Source of the DNA: Agapetus fuscipes
Lineage: Eukaryota; Arthropoda; Insecta; Trichoptera; Glossosomatidae
Direction: 5' to 3'
Assembly: GCA_951799405.1 (NCBI GenBank)
Contig: OX637361.1
Location: forward strand, 8,393,156 to 8,457,155
DNA length: 64,000 nt
Shown: in pieces, positions 54,011 to 64,000 of the stretch
Layout of the letters: the number at the start of each line of letters is the position of its first letter
Position numbering within the stretch: the stretch's first letter is position 1
Notes under the pieces: generated by a model
What the model saw: the letters and a program-made list of their open reading frames with translations, nothing else
Database searches by the model: none
What the model was told of the DNA's origin: nothing
Translations under genes and position numbers: made by a program

Positions 54011-54250
54011 TGTATTATTTTTCAAAAAAATTTTTTGGACATGTATCCCTTCTCTAAGTTTATATTTTCCACCATTTGATTAGCTGTCAACTGTATTGTC
54101 ATATATTTTTTTTAATAAATGGTTACTACGTTCCTTTTTTTCGTATGAATTTGAATTTTCGAATGGCGAATAGGGAGGGGGGGGGGGGGGGGCGCCTTAA
54201 AAAATCTCGCCCAGGGCGCTGGTAGTGCTAAAACCGGCACTGTTAACTCA

Positions 54251-54476
54251 GGGCCTGTTGCACCAACCGTCAACTGATATTTGATTGCTTAATTCTGGTA
54301 AGGACGTCGGTTAAAGATTTCTCGGAAGTGGGTATAATAATATGATGGAATTTGAACAGGAAGATGATGTACATCAGCTGATCTAGATACGTATATACAA
54401 CCAAATTTTGTATTGGATGGGATAAATCACACTTAATTTTGATTTTTGTCTGATTGGAGTTTGGTTCAACAGGCCC
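54251..54476. mobile_element. MITE-1, copy 4
   Basis: GGGCCTGTTGCACCAACC to GTTTGGTTCAACAGGCCC, 226 bp, directly abutting TIR-9. Confidence 0.87.
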
Positions 54477-54689
54477 TTATACTTTTTAGGAAATTTTCTT
54501 TCTGTGTTTTTATACGTTTATCTGATTTTGTACCAAAGTCATTTGTCATCTTTGGTTCTATCCGATTACGACTCATTTCACAAAGGGAGTGACTATTTTC
54601 TTACTTACCTACAAACATATTATTTTGTGTGAAAAATAAAGGTGGAATAAATCCAAGAAGGGAGACAGCTGCAGTAGTTACTGGAGAGA

Positions 54690-55060
54690 GGAATTGAAGC
54701 GTTCGAGATGTGTCTCTACCGAAAAATGCTTCGGATCTGTTGGCGTGATCGAGTCACCAATGAAGAAGTCCTCCAACGAATGCGCACTACAAAAGGAGCT
54801 TCTGCAGATATAGCTTATGTACTCGTACTTCGGTCACATTTGAGAAATGAGAAGTTCCGTCTCCTTCATCTTATCATACAGGGTAAGATTGAGGGAAGAA
54901 GATCTCAGGGACGCCGAAGGACATCGTGGCTGAAAAACCTGCGACAGTGGTTCGGCAGAAGCGCCAAGTCCCTGTTTCGAGCCGCAACATCTAAAGTCAA
55001 AATAGCCATGATGATCGTTGATCTTCGATAAAAGTGGCACAAAAAGAAGAAGAAGAAATC
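54690..55060 (+). pseudogene. LINE RT C-terminal fragment (lineage Y)
   Basis: An open frame from about 54684 to 55031 contains MCLYRKMLRICWRDRVTNEE, GRRRTSWLKNLRQWFGRSAK and FRAATSKVKIAMMIVDLR-stop. This is the C-terminal domain beyond the RT of an insect LINE protein. It is the best-preserved frame of this lineage, bounded upstream by a TAG, and followed by an AAGAAG-rich tail. Confidence 0.85.
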
Positions 55061-55249
55061 CATGACTGCCAAGTTTTCAGGTTGGTACGGGAAACGTATT
55101 TAAAAAAAAATTCAGACTGGGAATAAAATAAAAGAGCTCAAATTTACACGGAGTTGCAGATAAGACGATATTGCGGCCTTATTCGATTTTGAGACCTTAG
55201 GTTCCATGACGGTTACTAATTAATATTTTGAATTAAAAACAAATATTAA

Positions 55250-55385
55250 TATTCAGAAAGATACACGAGACTTAGGAGAGACATCGTCTCTATCTTCTTG
55301 AAGGTACCACTTTCGTGTAGATTGCAGATCATCATAGCAATTTGCAACTTCGATACTGCTGCATGAAAAAGGGATCATGTGGATT
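55250..55385 (-). pseudogene. LINE lineage Y 3' tip
   Basis: The minus strand gives LFHAAVSKLQIAMMICNLH, matching the end of the 54690 fragment. Confidence 0.65.
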
Positions 55386-55706
55386 TTCCGGTCGATAGCT
55401 CAGTTGGTAGTGCTTGCATTTTTTTCCCAGAGCACGAGTTCGAATCTCACCTAGGGTGTCAGAAATAATTTCCCGTGTATGTGATTTATTTCAATATAAA
55501 AATAAAAAAAACCGGTAAATTTTACTCAGCCTTCACAATAATTGAGAATCAGCCCGCTCCGGAGCGGGGATTTCCTCAATTCAACCGAAGTGGGTAGCAA
55601 AAGGTGAACTTCCTTACCTGTAAAATCAAATAGGTTTCCGCAAGCCACACGCGATCCCTCCGAGGAAAACGCGTCAAGAAGTTACACTATATGTGTAGCC
55701 TTTAGT
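55386..55706 (+). mobile_element. SINE-2B monomer, full length
   Basis: TCCGGTCGATAGCTCAGTTG head, GAGTTCGAATCTC B box, to AAGTTACACTATATGTGTAG. Confidence 0.85.
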
Positions 55707-56703
55707 ATGCTCTGTCACACCTGCACTTCCACGGGTTTTATAAGCAAGATGTTTTCCTTCGTCCTAGAACCCATCGTCTCTCAATTGGTCTTTCATAAAT
55801 GTAGGAGCCAAATATGTATAATTTCTGTATGGACATCAAAAAATTAAGACAATGCTAAATTAATCATTATAGCACCAAACCTTGTTTTTTATATTATCTA
55901 CCTACACCGGTACACGTACAATATACCCACCCACAGAGATCCAATATGTTTCAGCAATTTTGTGATTTTTCAAATATACGATCAATGAATTGGTCTTTTT
56001 CGAATTACTGAAGAAAAACTTTTTTGATGACATCACCATCTGGCACAATTTTTAAAGTTTATTTAATTTTCATAGAAATAACGACATCTTACGTCGTGAT
56101 GCTAAAACTATATATACGACAACCTTGTAGCTGACAGTGGACAACTAAGCGAACGATTCTGTGAAAATGTACGTAGAAGCTTATTTCCAGTAAAATCAAA
56201 TCTGTAACAACAGATGGCACCAAGAACCAAAAAAATATTGTGAGTAAAATAAACATTATTTAATTTTACAGCACCTCTTCACGAACTCATCTTTATTAAT
56301 TGGACACAATCTTTTAATAAATAAGTAGGTACCTATCTTATAACCTTTTTTTTACTAAGGAATAGCTCATGCATTTTTCGCTCTACATCAGCACTCAAAA
56401 ACAGGAATAGCCTGTGGATCTTTTGCTTTAGTGTCATACATAACGTAGGTAACCGTTTGACCCTGTGTCATCCTCTATCCTTGATTTTCTTCAATGGCCT
56501 CATTCCAGCCTTGGTTTTCTTCAACCTCTGCCTCCAACTCCACCTGACATCCGACGTCGCTTGCCAGCTGCAATTTCTAAATGAGGAAGCACTTATTTTC
56601 ACACTTCATCCTTCTGAGCCTTCTCACTCTTTTTCTTCCTTCCGCGCATGTTTAGTCATTTTTCATTAGAGAACCCATTTGCGTGGCATTCTTTGAACAT
56701 GTT
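55707..56703. other. no gene recognised
   Basis: A 70-codon frame at 56457-56669 is hydrophobic without a domain; otherwise AT-rich. Confidence 0.4.
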
Positions 56704-57050
56704 CAGGGGTGGGAGTCTTCACGGCAGTCAGTAGATCTTATCGTATAATATCTATCTATATCTATTTGAAGATAGAACGGAATAAAACATGGCGGTCACT
56801 GAACAGCTGATCGTTGTTCTATATTACTACGAACTAAGGACTTGAAGTACCCACGCGCGCCTGAACATGTTCGGTAGTGTGAAGAACAATCTGGCTCTAG
56901 TATAATGGTAGTAGTAAGTTAGTTGGCATGATCAATGATCTGGAATATGCAAGAATGATCCCTTTTGTACCTACATATACGGATTGAAAAGGGCATCAGT
57001 GGATTATTTGCATTCAATATTTGGACGTGAATACCATATGCGCAGAGATT

Positions 57051-57302
57051 ATCTATAATCTAAGCTGCACGGATATGTACATATGAATGCATGCAGAAAA
57101 TGCATGGAAATGCATGCCTACAGACAGGCACATGTAGGTTCGCGCCTACACATTCTGCATGTGTGCATACAAATAAAGAAAACCTCACATGGACATAAAC
57201 CTTGCAACTCCTGCCGCCGTTCCCTGAACCGGGGTGGCATTGGCAAAAGTGAACCGATTTTTACAGCACGGGTGGTCAGCCTCGTACCAACCTATCAGTC
57301 AT
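57051..57302 (-). mobile_element. SINE-1 copy (G+C-richer subfamily)
   Basis: CTATAATCTAAGCTGCACGG to CCAACCTATCAGTCA; shares CCGTTCCCTGAACCGGGGTGG only with the copy at 57452. Confidence 0.85.
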
Positions 57303-57319
57303 TCAATTCAATTCATTAA

Positions 57320-57416
57320 TTATTGTAAATTGTGAACCAAACCGTGTAAAATAAATTCTGTTAAAATAGATAATTGCAGTTTAATTAAAAGAGAACTTAA
57401 GTAAAATCGTAACAAT
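57320..57416 (+). repeat. LTR 3' end fragment
   Basis: GTGAACCAAACCGTGTAAAA to AGTAAAATCGTAACAATAT parallels 46783-46880. Confidence 0.55.
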
Positions 57417-57451
57417 ATAAAATGGATCAGCTACGGATAGAGCTAATGGAT

Positions 57452-57713
57452 TGCTCCTTGACTGATAGGTTGGTACGAGGCTGACCACCCGTGCTGTAAA
57501 AATCGGTTCACTTTTGCCAATGCCACCCCGGTTCAGGGAACGGCGGCAGGAGTTGCAAGGTTTATGTCCATGTGAGGTTTTCTTTACTTGTATGCACACA
57601 TGCAGAATGTGTAGGCGCGAACCTACATGTGCCTGTCTGTGGGCATGCATTTCATATGAGCCTTAAATGCTTACATCTCCTTGCAGCTTAGATTATAGAT
57701 TATAGATTATAGA
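57452..57713 (+). mobile_element. SINE-1 copy (G+C-richer subfamily)
   Basis: GCTCCTTGACTGATAGGTTG to a triple ATTATAG tail; an inverted partner of 57051-57302. Confidence 0.87.
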
Positions 57714-57800
57714 CGGGACACTACAGGATACGGCGCCATGTTTTATTTCGTCATATCTTTAAATAGATACGGTAAGACCTATCGAAGGTCGTCGAGACTT

Positions 57801-58161
57801 CCACCCCAGCCTCCGCAGTGGTCCTCTATACTTGTAGCAATAAAAGGTCGTCACTGGCTGACTTAAAAATTGGTTATGCTATCTTCATATTGAATTTGAG
57901 AATTCAGATAAAATAATTACAATAACAAACATAAATAAAACATTGATGTGCATGTTTGAAGAGTTCATTAAAATGCATCAGCTGACGTGAAGGTGAGCCC
58001 ATATTACAGTTGCACTCATTTAAGTCATCGCTCGTAAACCAATATAATTTTTTTATGTTAACTTTTTATTTAAAATTTTTCCATTTTCGATCGACAGGCA
58101 TCATTACAACTTATTCCTAATTTTAGATGCTAATTTTCGAAAAATATTTTCATAAATACCT
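57801..58161. other. no gene recognised
   Basis: AT-rich, no frame. Confidence 0.4.
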
Positions 58162-58267
58162 CTATAATCTAAGTTGCAGAGGTGCATTAACATTCAAGAT
58201 TCATATTAAATGCATGCCCACAAGCATATATGTCGTGTAAGTTCACGCGAACAAATGCTGCATGTGT
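58162..58267 (-). mobile_element. SINE-1 3' half
   Basis: CTATAATCTAAGTTGCAGAG to AATGCTGCATGTGTATTAA, where repeat M takes over. Confidence 0.75.
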
Positions 58268-58450
58268 ATTAACTTCTCATAGTGAGTGAACTCATTGTGA
58301 AGTACTACCCATGACAAACTTCTTCACTACAGGATTTTCACACTCTTGTAGTGCTTTTTTTTGTAGAAAATAGGAAAAAAGGTGCATTTACATATCTGAC
58401 AAACCCCTGTTGCCTTAATATATTGTTACTTATTCAGTTTTACCTTTCAG
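58268..58450 (+). repeat. dispersed repeat M, copy 2
   Basis: AACTTCTCATAGTGAGTGAA and GGATTTTCACACTCTTGTAG, as at 13150-13335. It truncates the neighbouring SINE-1. Confidence 0.55.
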
Positions 58451-58973
58451 GTATGGATATGTGATAAGCATAAGGGCTTTAAATCATAAATATACAATGG
58501 TAAAAAGATGTTTCTGAGAAAATAAACGCTTTTCTACAAATATCTTGATACAAGAAACATTTCGTTTTATACTCGTCTTCGCAAAAAGACGAATATGTGA
58601 GTCATAAATGCGTGATTGCTTTGACTTGTCACGAAACACGATCTTGCATTTTAAAATGACGAAACGTGGGCCAAGCAAGATCACAGCACCTACCTGCACT
58701 GCACAATAAATAATAATATGGTTCCATGTTGAACGACACAGTGACAAAACGACACATGACAGAACATCACAATGACAGGAGATCACATGACAAAACATAG
58801 CTATGACAAAACATCATATAACTTTAATAGAACATACCATAATCGGCAAATGAAAAAACATCACATGACAAAACATTACAAAACATCCCAAAAAAGAAAA
58901 CACGTGGCAGAAAAGTGAGACATGAGATACACAGGAAATGGAACTCGTGCATATATTATTGGGTAAAGCCTAC

Positions 58974-59397
58974 ATATCGACGGTTAAAAGGAAGAGCGAC
59001 GTTTTGGTCAAAAATGAGTTATGAATGCTTTCTTACTTAAAATTTTCCGCTCTTTTAAATGCGCTAACTCCCATATCTCTACGATTTTCTTTTCTGCTGT
59101 TTATGTCCAAGCAAACATCTGCGTTTTCGAAGTATGATTTTGGTGTAACCGACAAGATTTTGGCCTTTTTTGTCTTAAAGGCGCTTGTGACATTAAAAAA
59201 ATCGTAAAATCACACAAATAGGAATGCCAATAAATGCATTTATGTTTTTTTTTTATTTTCGGGCTGTTCTGATTTTAGATATATGATAAAAAATAAAAAA
59301 GTTATATCATTTTTCCGCAATCTCAAACTTAAAAAGTGGTCTCCTGAACAATTTAGTTTTCGTCGCTTATGCCGTATTGCCTTTTAACCGTCGATAT
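58974..59397. mobile_element. MITE-4 nested in TIR-3
   Basis: ATATCGACGGTTAAAAGG and its complement CCTTTTAACCGTCGATAT end a 424-bp element. GCGACG follows within each arm. A 60-codon frame inside has no domain. Confidence 0.82.
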
Positions 59398-59441
59398 AAA
59401 ACAATAACGCCCTTGTTTATCATTATTAGATAAAAAAAACT

Positions 59442-59497
59442 TACTAAGCTGCAAACAAAGAGCAACTTCTTATCGCGTTATCCCCGAATGAGAGGAA
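59442..59497 (-). mobile_element. SINE-2B 3'-end fragment
   Basis: ACTAAGCTGCAAACAAAG and TCGCGTTATCCCCGAATG. Confidence 0.5.
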
Positions 59498-59529
59498 ACA
59501 AAATAAATGTCTGTGTTGTTTGTAGTTAG

Positions 59530-60018
59530 GACCGGTCCGTAGCTCAGTGGTAACACTGCGGACTCTGAATGGGAAGGTTGTGGGTTCGATTCCCGGCGGA
59601 GCACAAAAAATATACCATTTATATTTTCAAATTTGCTCTTAGCCGGGTTGAAAAATATATAAAACCTTTACCAATGACCGGTCACCAAAGGTCCATCCAG
59701 CCTTACAGCAACTGGGTCTTGCTTTAGAATTGGCGCTTTGTAGCGACGACGATCAAGCTCGTAAAAAGGTCGATAGCTCAATTGGTAGAATGCTTGCATC
59801 CCATGCCGAGAGCAAGGGTTAGATCTCAAAGTTTACTGAGCCTTCACAATAAATGAGAACCAGCCCCCCCGGGAGCTGGGAAACCCCCACTTCAACTAAA
59901 GGGGTTGGTGTGAGGCCGGCCCCCTTACCTGTAAAAAAAATAAGTCCCGAAGCGTCACATGCGACCCCTTCGGGGATAACGCAGGCAAGAAGTTCCACTA
60001 TATGTGTAGCTTAGTTGC
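59530..60018 (+). mobile_element. SINE-2 A-B dimer, complete
   Basis: The A head GACCGGTCCGTAGCTCAGTG with B box GGGTTCGATTCCCGG at about 59581 leads through the A body. At about 59769 the B head GGTCGATAGCTCAATTGG and AAGGGTTAGATCTC follow. It ends TATATGTGTAGCTTAGTTGCG. Two tRNA-like modules lie in one unit. Confidence 0.88.
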
Positions 60019-60200
60019 GTTTGCGTTTACGTTGTTTGTGATGCTTGTTTATGTTTGCCGTTTGAGGGAATATTCTGTTTTAGGTATGTGTTGTTTTGTC
60101 ATATTCATGGTTTGTCGTGTGATGCACTGTGATTGTGTTGTTGTGTCATGTGTCGTTATTTCATGTGTCGTTTTGTCACTGTGCCGTTCTACTGTCACCA

Positions 60201-60371
60201 AATAATATGACCCAGTAATATGGTAAGGTGTGCGGCACAGCAATCATCGTCATATAATAAGCGCATATAATGTCAGCGGGTCTATTGTGATGCCAAGAAA
60301 ATTAACGGTGTCGGAAAATAAATAATTTGTTGTAGATTAAAAACGGTTGGGCAACACTGCACAACTATTAT
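60201..60371. other. nothing recognised
   Basis: Includes the right 9-bp duplication of TIR-3. Confidence 0.4.
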
Positions 60372-60617
60372 CTATAATCGAAGTTGCAAAGGTATGTCAA
60401 CATTTAAGATTCATATTAAATGCAAGCTCACAAACAGACACGTGTAAGTTCGCGCTTACAAATGCTGAATGTCTACTTACAAATTAAAACCAAACCTCAA
60501 TTGAACATGAGCCCTGTAACTTTTGGCGACCTTCCCTGAAACAGGGGTGACATTGGCATAGTGAACCATTTTTTACAGTATGTGTGGTAAGCCTCATACC
60601 AACCTATGAATCAAAGA
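60372..60617 (-). mobile_element. SINE-1 copy, full length
   Basis: CTATAATCGAAGTTGCAAAG to CCAACCTATGAATCAAAG. Confidence 0.87.
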
Positions 60618-60896
60618 ATTATACATTTCTCCGTATTACGTAATGCTATTATAGATAGATATCTATAAATAGAGCTCACACAAATTACGTAAACAAAAAA
60701 CAGATTGATGTCACACTGCGGGGTTGGTAGGGAACCGCTTATTAGTTTTTTGTTGTTGCTTTTTAAGGACCCTTATTACACATGAAAACTTGTAATGTTA
60801 TCCCACAGAGAAAAATCAAATTTTGAAAGGAATCATAGCTCTGACGTAAACCCTTTACTTTATTCATCTGAGATTTCTCTATTTCGCTATTTTACA

Positions 60897-61117
60897 GAGT
60901 TCCTTGACTTTTTGGTACCTACGTTGGTATGAGGCTTCCCCCATGCTGTAAAAACTTGTTTCAATACAAGGTTTCAAGGAAGGTTTTTGCAAGGTTTGTG
61001 TTCATGTGATCTTTGTTTTTTTGTGGTATACATGCAGCATGTGCAAGCGCGAACTTACACGTGCCTGTTTGTGGGCATGCATACAAGGAGCCTTTAATTT
61101 ATTTTTGCAACTTAGCT
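60897..61117 (+). mobile_element. SINE-1 copy, diverged
   Basis: GTTCCTTGACTTTTTGGTAC to TTTTTGCAACTTAGCTATT, with a deletion across the GTTCACTTTGCC block. Confidence 0.7.
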
Positions 61118-61620
61118 ATTACTTTTTTTTTATTACATAAATAGTTACAATGTGTGTATTTTTTATTGTATAACTACAAGTAACACACAACGTTAAAAAA
61201 CAAGCGATGCTCTTAAAGAAGTCTATAATTATTCAGAAATCAGCTGGTTTCTCTTCTGCTCTATCATTTCTAAGCCGTTAAGACATGATGAATAAAACAT
61301 TATTTTTAAAATGACACATTCCTTTTCAAATGTCATATGGGATGTGAATCTAAAAATTGTCGCCAAAATATTTATGCTGCTTATTTATTACCGACATTAA
61401 CTTTATCTTTCAAGAAAAATGGTATCTTTACTATAAATCACTTCTATCGAATACTATGATCTCAAAATTCATTTATATCACGGTAAAGTTATGAAATAAC
61501 TGGTATTTGCTGGAATTTTACTACATCAAAACTTCTTACATCAAAAAAGTCTATGCCTTCTTTACCACTTTCTTGATTTACCTAGATCTCTCGATTTAGA
61601 ATTCACAAAAAAACATTTTA
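61118..61620. other. AT-rich, nothing recognised
   Basis: No family or frame recognised. Confidence 0.45.
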
Positions 61621-61624
61621 TCTG

Positions 61625-61805
61625 CAAGTGAGATTGCGAATGAATGGAATGTATAGAGTGGAAACAAGAGAAGAGCGTGCATGAAAAGAGTGATGAAACA
61701 AATAAGGTGAAAGAAGTATGCAAGGACAGAGTCAAGTGGACGCACTTGTGTGGAGGTACCGGCCATCCCTAAAGGAATGGCGGCAGGATACAAGACAAGG
61801 GATCT
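61625..61805 (+). pseudogene. LINE lineage D 3' remnant
   Basis: GTGAGATTGCGAATGAATGG, AAGTATGCAAGGACAGAG and GGAGGTACCGGCCATCCC, in the order of the complement of 8772-9078. Frame broken. Confidence 0.65.
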
Positions 61806-62585
61806 TGAGATGGGGATGCCCATCTTTCCACGTTTTAGGAGATTTTCCATCTGGGCGTTGCTTTGATCGATTGGTATCTTATTACCTATGTACAATGTGT
61901 GGGAGCCTTTCATGGCTCATTCTTGCAGAGATGATCTCTCTAAAATCATCACCTGGATCTGCTCCATTTCACCCATAATAAGTATCTAATAAGTAATTCG
62001 TATTATTATCAGCTCAGGAATTTGTAACGACTAATCTGACAGCGCGTTCTGAAAGTGGCGGACAGAAGAATACCCTCTTGAGGGTACGGATGAAATCAAA
62101 TTGTTCCCGCATACCAACAAGTAGTCACCAATCCATTTGGCCAACGTGAAGACTTATTGCCAACTCCCTCCAACTAAACATGGTAACATAGAACCTCTAA
62201 GGAGGCACTGAGAACGGTTGAGGAAGAGGAAGCAGAATGAGTTTTATTCTACCACTCTTTTCATCTCTATCCGAAACCTAGGAATTTTATCTCAACTACT
62301 CAAAGATTTTGTTAATGTTTTTCTCGTAAAGCCTTGATATTTGTAAAAAAAGTACTGGATAGCTTGTCCCAATTTCGTTAACCAAACTTACCGGTTTTTG
62401 CGTACTCACTTGTACTTACCTTCTTGAATATATTTTTATGTTGGGCTGAATTTTTTTAGTATAAGTATTAAGTTTTTCGTAGATATCTAATCAAATTATA
62501 AATTTCAAAACTAGACTTTCAATACAGAAAATTTCCGTGCGTTTTAATTTGATATTGCTGACGATTTCTGACGAACGACTTTTTT
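61806..62585. other. no gene recognised
   Basis: An 86-codon frame at 61718-61978 begins inside the LINE scrap and shows no domain beyond it. A GGTTGAGGAAGAGGAAG run near 62215 recalls LINE tails. Confidence 0.35.
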
Positions 62586-62708
62586 GATTCCTTGATGTAA
62601 AGGTTAGTAGGTATGAGATTGACCCCCCATATTGTCAAAATGGTGTACTTTTCAAATAGCAGTCACCCCTGCTTCAAGGTGAGGCGGCAAGAGTTGCAAG
62701 GTTTATAA
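62586..62708 (+). mobile_element. SINE-1 5' half
   Basis: GATTCCTTGATGTAAAGGTT to GGCAAGAGTTGCAAGGTTTA; the 3' half is missing. Confidence 0.72.
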
Positions 62709-62837
62709 TTATTAACCTGTACCTATTGGTGTATTCATTTGCTACATTTTTTGCATAGGAAATTTTTGACTTTTTTTGTTTAGATTTCTTTGTAAGGTTT
62801 TGTTCTATTTTATATTTAAATGTAATTTATTATTCAT

Positions 62838-63083
62838 ATTCCTTGACTTATAGGTTGGTATGAGGCTGACCACCCATACTGTAAAAAATGGTTCACTTTG
62901 CCAATGTCACCCCTGTTTCAGGGAAGGTCGGCAAAAGTTGTGGGGCTTATGTTCATTTGAGGTTTGGATTTTATTTGTAAGTACAAATTCAGCATTTGTA
63001 AGCGCGAACTACACTTGTTGGTTTGTGGGCATACATCTGAGAGCTTTAAATGAATATATCCTTGCAACTTAGATTATAGATTA
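62838..63083 (+). mobile_element. SINE-1 copy, full length (TATAG-tail subfamily)
   Basis: TATTCCTTGACTTATAGGTT to CAACTTAGATTATAGATTATT. Confidence 0.88.
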
Positions 63084-63094
63084 TTATTATTATA

Positions 63095-63225
63095 AACCTA
63101 TGTGTGAAGATATTGATGAATATTGAAGAAATTAAAAAGATATGCAAGGAGAGTAAAATGTGGAAACACATCTGCGGAGATGCCACCCGTAGTGAAATGG
63201 CAGCAGGATACAGTAACAATAACAG
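63095..63225 (+). pseudogene. LINE lineage D 3' tip
   Basis: GAAGATATTGATGAATATTG, GGAAACACATCTGCGGAG, GATGCCACCCGTAGTG, then CAGTAACAATAACAGAG as tail. Confidence 0.7.
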
Positions 63226-63231
63226 AGATTT

Positions 63232-63330
63232 ATTATTATTGTATTTGTAAGTACACACGGAGCAGTGCGTGACTTAACCCGTGTCTGTTTGTGGGCATAT
63301 ATCTAACATTAATCTTAAATGTTAATTGAC
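63232..63330 (+). mobile_element. SINE-1 3' half, diverged
   Basis: TTGTAAGTACACACGGAGCA to CTTAAATGTTAATTGACGG. Confidence 0.6.
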
Positions 63331-63339
63331 GGTCAGTGG

Positions 63340-63525
63340 GATGATTGAGGGGATAAGGCATTTGCGTTTTTTTACGCCGATTCGAGCCCGGCCTTGTTTT
63401 AACGACAATAACTTCGACCCTGGTTCAACAGATGCCATTGCATGCACACAAGCTTACGCTTTCACATGAAGACAACTGGTCAGGCAAAATAGGTTGGTGA
63501 ATTGCATTTCTCTTAAAAATATTTG
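63340..63525 (+). mobile_element. SINE-3 copy
   Basis: A tRNA-like start with a diverged B box (GATTCGAGCCC), CCTGGTTCAACAGATGCC, GACAACTGGTCAGGC and TAGGTTGGTGAATTGCATTT. Confidence 0.75.
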
Positions 63526-63852
63526 CGCATCGTATTGTAAATTAAAGTAGTAAATGTACTTAACCCAAAACAAAGGCGTACATGATGCGCCTAATTGCCA
63601 TGTTATGTACGGGCATCCATTCTTGAGTGCAAAAGAAAGTTGGCTTGCTCTTCGCAGATGTTGGGCTCAGCACAAGTAATGATTTCTTGCGTTCACAAGC
63701 AGAGTACCTTTTCGTGTTTACCTACCTCCTCGCCACCTGCCCACCACGAGCCACTATCTTTCTATTATTGACGTAGGTAGGTAATTGTTAAGACGATCGC
63801 ACATACCGGAATAATGAAATATTTAGATACGAGTAGTTAATTGAAAATACAG
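63526..63852. other. no gene recognised
   Basis: Unique, moderately G+C-rich sequence near 63620-63780; no frame. Confidence 0.4.
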
Positions 63853-64000
63853 TATCACTAGTAGTCTAGTGGTTTACGCTTCTGACTCGCAAATGGAAGG
63901 TTGTGGGCTCGAATCTCGGCGGAGCACAAAAAAATCCATTTATACAAATTTGCTCTTCGCTGGCTGAAAAATTCATATACCTGTACCAATGACCGGTCAC
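63853..64000 (+). mobile_element. SINE-2A, cut by window end
   Basis: ATCACTAGTAGTCTAGTGG head, GGGCTCGAATCTCGGCGG B box, and the body as far as ATGACCGGTCAC. Confidence 0.8.

Larger units (their letters stand above)
51398..54242. mobile_element. TIR-9, hAT-like non-autonomous element
   Basis: Left end CAGGGCCGGCGCTAGGG and right-end complement CAGTGCCGGTTTTAGC are inverted. Both are followed internally by GCGCC-rich text. The left flank TACTCAGG and right AACTCAGG are a near 8-bp duplication, but two bases separate the right one from the TIR. About 2.8 kb; no transposase frame. It contains a LINE fragment, a SINE-1 stub and a T-rich repeat tract. Confidence 0.5.
56704..57800. mobile_element. 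MITE-2a split by other repeats
   Basis: The left half 56704-56828 (AGGGGTGGGAGTCTTCAC to ATGGCGGTCACTGAACAGC) and the right half 57725-57800 (GGCGCCATGTTTTATTTCG to GAGACTTCCACCCCAGC) are the two arms of MITE-2a. Between them sit an inverted SINE-1 pair and an LTR end. Confidence 0.5.
58721..60200. mobile_element. TIR-3 element, long version, 9-bp target duplication
   Basis: The ends contain GAACGACACAGTGACAAAAC and the complement GTTTTGTCACTGTGCCGTTC (with ACACATGACA and similar repeats inside). AATAATATG flanks both sides exactly (58712-58720, 60201-60209), the size made by Mutator-like transposases. It encloses MITE-4 and a SINE-2 dimer. No transposase frame. Confidence 0.7.

Noticed and set aside
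62860..63072. Recurring frames containing SLCQCHPCFREGRQ as a small cysteine-rich protein family
   Set aside because: The text is SINE-1 read in one frame; it appears on both strands wherever the SINE lies, and frames break at its indels.

Overview
This window reads as animal nuclear DNA, most likely from an arthropod (probably an insect). It is AT-rich, has spliceosomal signals and is packed with retroelement debris and miniature DNA transposons. There is no operon structure, rRNA, genuine tRNA gene or CRISPR array. No species can be named from the sequence alone.

Layout. Positions 1-6150 hold a nearly complete Ty3/gypsy LTR retrotransposon with open gag and pol frames and a 3' LTR; its 5' LTR and primer-binding site lie left of the window. 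Gag starts with a SAP-like DNA-binding motif. After a standard protease-RT-RNase H-integrase order, Pol ends in a macrodomain-like module and a CCCH zinc finger. This is the most unusual coding content here.

The remaining ~58 kb is repeats inserted into repeats. SINE-1, about 35 copies or pieces of a ~250-bp family, ends in TTAGATTAGATT or ATTATAG tails. SINE-2A and SINE-2B are tRNA-like and occur singly and as fused A-B dimers. SINE-3 is a third tRNA-like family. Other contents are several MITE or TIR families (some with intact target-site duplications), 3' ends of at least three LINE lineages, Penelope-like fragments with large palindromes and hammerhead-like core motifs, solo or partial LTRs, and a ~100-bp tandem repeat near 16.5-16.9 kb.

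Only one cellular gene segment is confidently seen: the first coding exon of a short-chain dehydrogenase/reductase (minus strand, 38134-37855) with a CpG-richer upstream region. Its later exons were not found. Three more short open segments with good splice signals are listed as weak exon candidates. The genes do not form a pathway: the gypsy element is a self-contained unit, and the rest is a record of successive insertions in what looks like intergenic or long-intron DNA.
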